Position numbers and translations under genes: made by a program. Below the pieces are notes generated by a model. The model saw nothing but the letters and a program-made list of their open reading frames with translations, did not search any database and was not told the origin of the DNA. A DNA stretch of 8,901 nucleotides from an uncultured beta proteobacterium (GTDB taxonomy: Bacteria; Pseudomonadota; Gammaproteobacteria; Burkholderiales; Burkholderiaceae_B): positions 1-8,901 of the forward strand of contig CAIYCP010000656.1 in assembly GCA_903924715.1 (NCBI GenBank), given 5' to 3'. Shown piece after piece: positions 6,116 through 8,901 of the stretch; within the stretch, counting starts at the first letter, position 1, and every line of letters starts with the position of its first letter.

Positions 6116-6603
6116 CTAGTCGTCGACGAAGCTGCTTTAGCCAAAACAAACTTCAAACGATCTGCGGCATTCGTCGCGGCAAACGCATTAGGCTTGACCA
6201 TAGGAATCACATTGCACATCCCGCGGATGTAGCCAATCGCCTCGTTCACTACACAAGAGCTACCGTAAACCTCGTCGGGATTGATGTCGAGATGCACCTC
6301 AAGCTCACGGCCTTCAAGTACATCTTTGAGCTTCTGAAATAAGTCAGCGATTTTATAGACTTCGTTCATCAGGCGCATGCGCGGTCGGTCTTGCTTTTGA
6401 TCCCAATCGCGTTCGCGTTGAACCTCACCAAATAATTTACAACCATTATTACCGTTGATGTGAACAACGACCGCAAGCGTGTAATCCGCATACCAATCTT
6501 TACCAATCGCGAAGCGCTCGGAGTCGCAGCCAATATATATTTTTGTCGCAGGCCCTTGCGCCTCAATAAATGCCCTCACCTCATTGACATCAATATCGCG
6601 CAC
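6091..6603 (-). CDS. YkuK-family (DUF458) RNase H-like protein
   Basis: This 170-residue protein matches the YkuK/DUF458 family, which has an RNase H-like fold; its biological role is not well established. Visible family features are YIGCDSE at residues 23-29, with Asp27 in the position of the first catalytic acid, and an acidic Glu81 after RLMN. VHLDINPD follows at 103-110 with Asp106, then SSCVVNEAIGYIRG, and finally KPNAFAATNAADR at 137-149 with Asp148. The acids suggest metal-dependent nuclease chemistry, which is inference. The start is a GTG at 6603 with a strong AAGGA 6 nt upstream. The last 15 or so residues may be wrong: after the TAG, a coding-looking stretch continues in the -1 frame to a TAA at 5999, suggesting a frameshift near 6091-6115. 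The gene lies 101 nt after the Bug gene and looks unrelated to it. Confidence 0.85.
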   Translation of the reverse strand: MRDIDVNEVRAFIEAQGPATKIYIGCDSERFAIGKDWYADYTLAVVVHINGNNGCKLFGEVQRERDWDQKQDRPRMRLMNEVYKIADLFQKLKDVLEGRELEVHLDINPDEVYGSSCVVNEAIGYIRGMCNVIPMVKPNAFAATNAADRLKFVLAKAASSTTRSLGLKLI

Positions 6604-6609
6604 GCTCGA

Positions 6610-6614
6610 TCCTT
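6610..6614 (-). promoter_or_regulatory. Ribosome-binding site supporting the GTG start of the YkuK-family gene
   Basis: AAGGA on the minus strand lies 6 nt before the GTG at 6603. This strong site justifies the non-ATG start. Confidence 0.7.
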
Positions 6615-6636
6615 ATCAGGATGGGTTGACGGGTTA

Positions 6637-6669
6637 ATTCGTCGATGCTAGCAAATTTTTACGACGAAT
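6637..6669. repeat. 8-bp inverted repeat in the YkuK-family leader
   Basis: ATTCGTCG at 6637-6644 is the exact reverse complement of CGACGAAT at 6662-6669. The 17-nt spacer contains a smaller palindrome, TGCTAGCA (6646-6653). It lies about 33 nt upstream of the GTG start, within the 101-nt gap after the Bug gene. No T-run follows on either strand, so it is not a classical terminator. It may be an operator or an mRNA stem-loop. Confidence 0.4.
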
Positions 6670-6704
6670 GCATGACAATTCGAATATTGATCTATGCATA
6701 CCCA

Positions 6705-7676
6705 CTATTTAGATTTGACAGCGGCGATGGGCTGATAGAGCTTTGCCCAGCGCTTAATTTCGTCGTTTAGCAGTTGCTCAAAAAACTGAGGCGATGACAC
6801 TTTGACTTCTCCGTCAATGACCGAAAGCCGTTTGATCACGTCAGGGTGCGCCAAACTGACCGTCAAAGCCTGATTCAGCTTCTTCACGACCTCAGCAGGC
6901 GTTTTGGCAGGGGCCAGAATCCCCCACCACACGACTGCCTCAAAACCACTCACCCCTTGTTCGGCGATCGTTTGAACTTCTGGCGCAGAGGCTAAGCGAT
7001 TCAGCCCCGAGGTCGCGAGTAACTTCACGCGCCCACTATCAAGATGCGGCTTAAGTTGCGACATGCCCGTAAAAATCAAATCCACATGACCACTCGCGAC
7101 ATCAATCGCAGCCTGACCCGCCCCCTTGTACGGAACCGCCATCAGACTGACACCAGTGGCCGCCTTAAACAATTCAGTGGCCAGCGCGGTAGCCGAGCCA
7201 TCACCAGATGTCGCAATACTCAACGGCCCTTTTGTTTTAATGAATGCGAGCAAGTCTTGCACATTGTTCGCAGGCAAATTTGCACGCGCTGCGAAGCCCA
7301 TCGCATAAGTAATCACCAAACCAATCGGCGTAAAGTCTTCGGGCGTTTTATACGGTAACTTTTCAATCAGCGCCGGATTGGTCGCGATGCTTGCCCCAAC
7401 TAGCAATAAGGTATAGCCGTCGGGCGCAGCTTTGGCCGCCAACTCTGTTCCGACCACGGTATTGCCGCCACCACGATTATCGATAATCACGGGCTGCTTA
7501 ATCGTCTCTGACAGTTTATCTGCCCATGCCCTGGCAATAAAGTCACCACCACCGCCGGCGGTAAACGGCACAATAATACGAACAGCTTTGTTTGGAAAAT
7601 CTTCTGATGCCTTGGCTTGACTCATGCATAACAAGGTAAACGCCAAACAAATAATGAAACGACGACGATGATTCAT
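6705..7676 (-). CDS. Bug-family (TctC-type) periplasmic solute-binding receptor
   Basis: This is a second, complete Bug receptor of 323 residues, clearly different in sequence from the one at 593-1594. A signal peptide spans residues 1-23: basic MNHRRR, a hydrophobic core, and AKA before SEDFPNK. The mature protein shows FPNKAVRIIVPFTAGGGGD at 27-45, IDNRGGGN at 65-72, DGYTLL at 86-91 and the conserved VPYKGAGQ at 181-188. It presumably binds a small organic acid in the periplasm. The ATG at 7676 is the only reasonable start because an in-frame TGA lies shortly upstream. No clear ribosome-binding site precedes it, so expression may be modest or coupled to the preceding gene. It follows the TIM-barrel gene by 39 nt, which suggests that the receptor's ligand may be the substrate of that enzyme. 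No TctA/TctB genes are present. Confidence 0.95.
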   Translation of the reverse strand: MNHRRRFIICLAFTLLCMSQAKASEDFPNKAVRIIVPFTAGGGGDFIARAWADKLSETIKQPVIIDNRGGGNTVVGTELAAKAAPDGYTLLLVGASIATNPALIEKLPYKTPEDFTPIGLVITYAMGFAARANLPANNVQDLLAFIKTKGPLSIATSGDGSATALATELFKAATGVSLMAVPYKGAGQAAIDVASGHVDLIFTGMSQLKPHLDSGRVKLLATSGLNRLASAPEVQTIAEQGVSGFEAVVWWGILAPAKTPAEVVKKLNQALTVSLAHPDVIKRLSVIDGEVKVSSPQFFEQLLNDEIKRWAKLYQPIAAVKSK

Positions 7677-7715
7677 TCGATTAACAATGATGAGTCAGTG
7701 CAAAAATACCGCAGC

Positions 7716-8555
7716 TTATTGACGCAATACAGACTGCCAAAGTGCTCGGACCTGATCTTTCATTAACAACGACTCTTGCCAACGATCAGATAATTCATAA
7801 CCGTCGGCCCCAGTCATTGCATATTCTGGCGGCCCCAACTCACACAAAAATGTAAACGTTTCATCTGGGCCTGCCTTTTTACGCCATTGCACAAAGCCGC
7901 GACGCCACCAATCCATAAAGACAGCGACCCAGTGTTGATGTTGTGGAAAGGAAATCTGAAGTTGAATCTGTTCGCGACTCGCGACGCGACCATGAAAACC
8001 CCAGCACTGATCAATGATTCGCTGCATCATTGCGTCATCTTCTGGTGAAATCGGATACCAAAACTCTCGGCCTACGACATAATGCGACAAATCACCCGTC
8101 AGTCGCAGATCAGGGATCGCATCAAGTAAATGCAATGTGAAGAATAACTCTGTTGTCATGCGATTGCGATGGGTCTCGATATGCATGCGTACCCCCGCCT
8201 TGTCAGCCAACTCTCGCCAACCCGCGATTAACGGAAGACATTCTTTCACTGTATAGGGTCGCACATCTGGCTGTACATTCAAATGATCTGCACCAAACTC
8301 TAAGACGTGATCAAGAATTGGTTTGAGATCATCGATGGTTTGTGGATAGGCCTGCGCCTGCCAGGTCATATCGTGCGCTTTCAAAAACTGAGTGACCTCT
8401 GCTGCATAGGCGCGATTCGCAAACCGAACACCAGCCCCATCAAAACCAGCGTCACGAATCATGCACAGCTGCTCTTGCAGACCCCATTCATGCCCATCGG
8501 GGCGCCTACGCTCCATGGCCCACAATGATTGATAAACCAAAAGTTTTTGTGCCAT
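7716..8555 (-). CDS. Xylose isomerase-like TIM-barrel protein, sugar phosphate isomerase/epimerase family
   Basis: This 279-residue protein fits the AP endonuclease 2/xylose isomerase-like TIM-barrel superfamily. These are metal-dependent isomerases, epimerases, dehydratases or related enzymes. Four likely metal ligands appear in the expected order: Glu127 in MHIETHR, Asp155 in LTGDLSHY, His188 in GFHGRVAS and Glu239 in LCELGPPEY. FADRAYAAEV-like helix regions and the LNVQPD strand at about 92-97 fit the barrel. The frame extends to a GTG at 8597, but the ATG at 8555 is preferred. It gives a 10-nt gap after the alcohol dehydrogenase stop instead of a 32-nt overlap, and a purine-rich GAGAAAGA spans the region just upstream. 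It lies between the dehydrogenase and a Bug receptor on the same strand, so it may act on the imported compound. The substrate cannot be inferred. Confidence 0.88.
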   Translation of the reverse strand: MAQKLLVYQSLWAMERRRPDGHEWGLQEQLCMIRDAGFDGAGVRFANRAYAAEVTQFLKAHDMTWQAQAYPQTIDDLKPILDHVLEFGADHLNVQPDVRPYTVKECLPLIAGWRELADKAGVRMHIETHRNRMTTELFFTLHLLDAIPDLRLTGDLSHYVVGREFWYPISPEDDAMMQRIIDQCWGFHGRVASREQIQLQISFPQHQHWVAVFMDWWRRGFVQWRKKAGPDETFTFLCELGPPEYAMTGADGYELSDRWQESLLMKDQVRALWQSVLRQ

Positions 8556-8565
8556 GAGATCTTTC

Positions 8566-8901
8566 TCAGTAAACAACAACGCTGCGTATCGACTCACCCG
8601 AGTGCATCAAATCGAAACCATGATTAATTTTCTCTAACGGCATCGTATGTGTAATCAAATCATCAATGTTAATTTTTCCGTCCATATACCAATCAACAAT
8701 CTTAGGAACATCCGTACGCCCGCGGGCACCACCAAAAGCGGTCCCTTTCCAGGTTCTACCCGTGACAAGTTGAAACGGACGCGTTTTGATCTCTTGGCCT
8801 GAACCCGCCACACCAATAATGACTGACACGCCCCAGCCACGATGACAACACTCTAGCGCCTGACGCATCACCTCGACGTTACCAATGCACTCAAAACTAT
8901 A
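8566..8901 (-). CDS. frmA: Class III alcohol dehydrogenase / S-(hydroxymethyl)glutathione dehydrogenase, C-terminal part
   Basis: These are the last 111 residues of a zinc-type medium-chain dehydrogenase; the N-terminal part lies beyond the right edge. The frame runs open to the edge as YSFECIGNVEVMRQALECCH, so the GTG at 8871 is internal. The sequence follows the class III pattern closely: RGWGVSVIIGVAGSGQEI, then RPFQLVTGRTWKGTAFGG, then THTMPLEKINHGFDLMHSGE, then SIRSVVVY at the end. Class III enzymes oxidise the formaldehyde-glutathione adduct using NAD, the central step of formaldehyde detoxification. Catalytic zinc ligands are outside the window and cannot be checked. The usual partner gene for S-formylglutathione hydrolase is not downstream; a TIM-barrel gene follows after 10 nt. 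A paralogue with another alcohol substrate is possible, but the resemblance to E. coli FrmA is strong. Confidence 0.92.
   Translation of the reverse strand, partial: YSFECIGNVEVMRQALECCHRGWGVSVIIGVAGSGQEIKTRPFQLVTGRTWKGTAFGGARGRTDVPKIVDWYMDGKINIDDLITHTMPLEKINHGFDLMHSGESIRSVVVY

Noticed and set aside
6676..6681. Minus-strand TTGTCA upstream of the YkuK-family gene as a -35 element
   Set aside because: No hexamer near TATAAT occurs at 16-18 nt spacing.
8556..8597. GTG at 8597 as the start of the TIM-barrel gene
   Set aside because: It would overlap the alcohol dehydrogenase by 32 nt and adds 14 residues unlike a barrel start.

Overview
The window looks like a chromosomal segment of a betaproteobacterium, most likely Burkholderiales. 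The main clue is two separate Bug-type (TctC-family) periplasmic receptors in under 9 kb, since Bug genes are greatly expanded in that order. A TRAP permease, an aromatic-type FAD monooxygenase, a GST and an SDR also fit a metabolically versatile member of the group. Base composition looks moderate rather than very GC-rich. The assignment is inference from gene content; there is no rRNA, tRNA or other phylogenetic marker. I see no mobile element, CRISPR array, tRNA or phage gene.

Layout. (1) 1-1594, plus strand: the C-terminal part of a TRAP large permease, then a complete Bug receptor. (2) 1605-4601, minus strand: a compact four-gene run transcribed as FAD monooxygenase, glutathione S-transferase, a small ribbon-helix-helix-like protein of unknown function, and a DHRS4-like SDR. 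Gaps are 31, 30 and 62 nt, so one operon is plausible. (3) 4752-5975, plus strand: an MFS exporter-type transporter, divergent from that run across about 150 nt of shared upstream DNA. (4) 6091-8901, minus strand: the end of a class III alcohol dehydrogenase (FrmA type), a metal-dependent TIM-barrel isomerase-like protein, a second Bug receptor, and a YkuK-family RNase H-like protein. The first three are closely spaced; the last has its own 101-nt leader and probably its own control.

How the genes may work together. The theme is uptake and oxidation of small organic acids or aromatics. Bug proteins capture the substrate, the monooxygenase, SDR and GST could process and detoxify it, and the MFS protein could move substrate or product. 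No substrate can be named from the sequence. Neither Bug gene has TctA/TctB membrane partners here, so they may serve permeases encoded elsewhere.

The points most worth a second look are a 13-bp palindrome overlapping the ribosome-binding site of the small RHH-like gene (possible autoregulation), a coding-looking -1 frame tail at the end of the YkuK-family gene (possible frameshift), an 8-bp inverted repeat in the YkuK leader, and the pairing of a TRAP permease with a Bug receptor. Several starts were moved from upstream TTG, GTG or ATG codons to internal ATGs on ribosome-binding-site or family-alignment grounds. Intergenic stretches are all under 300 bases.
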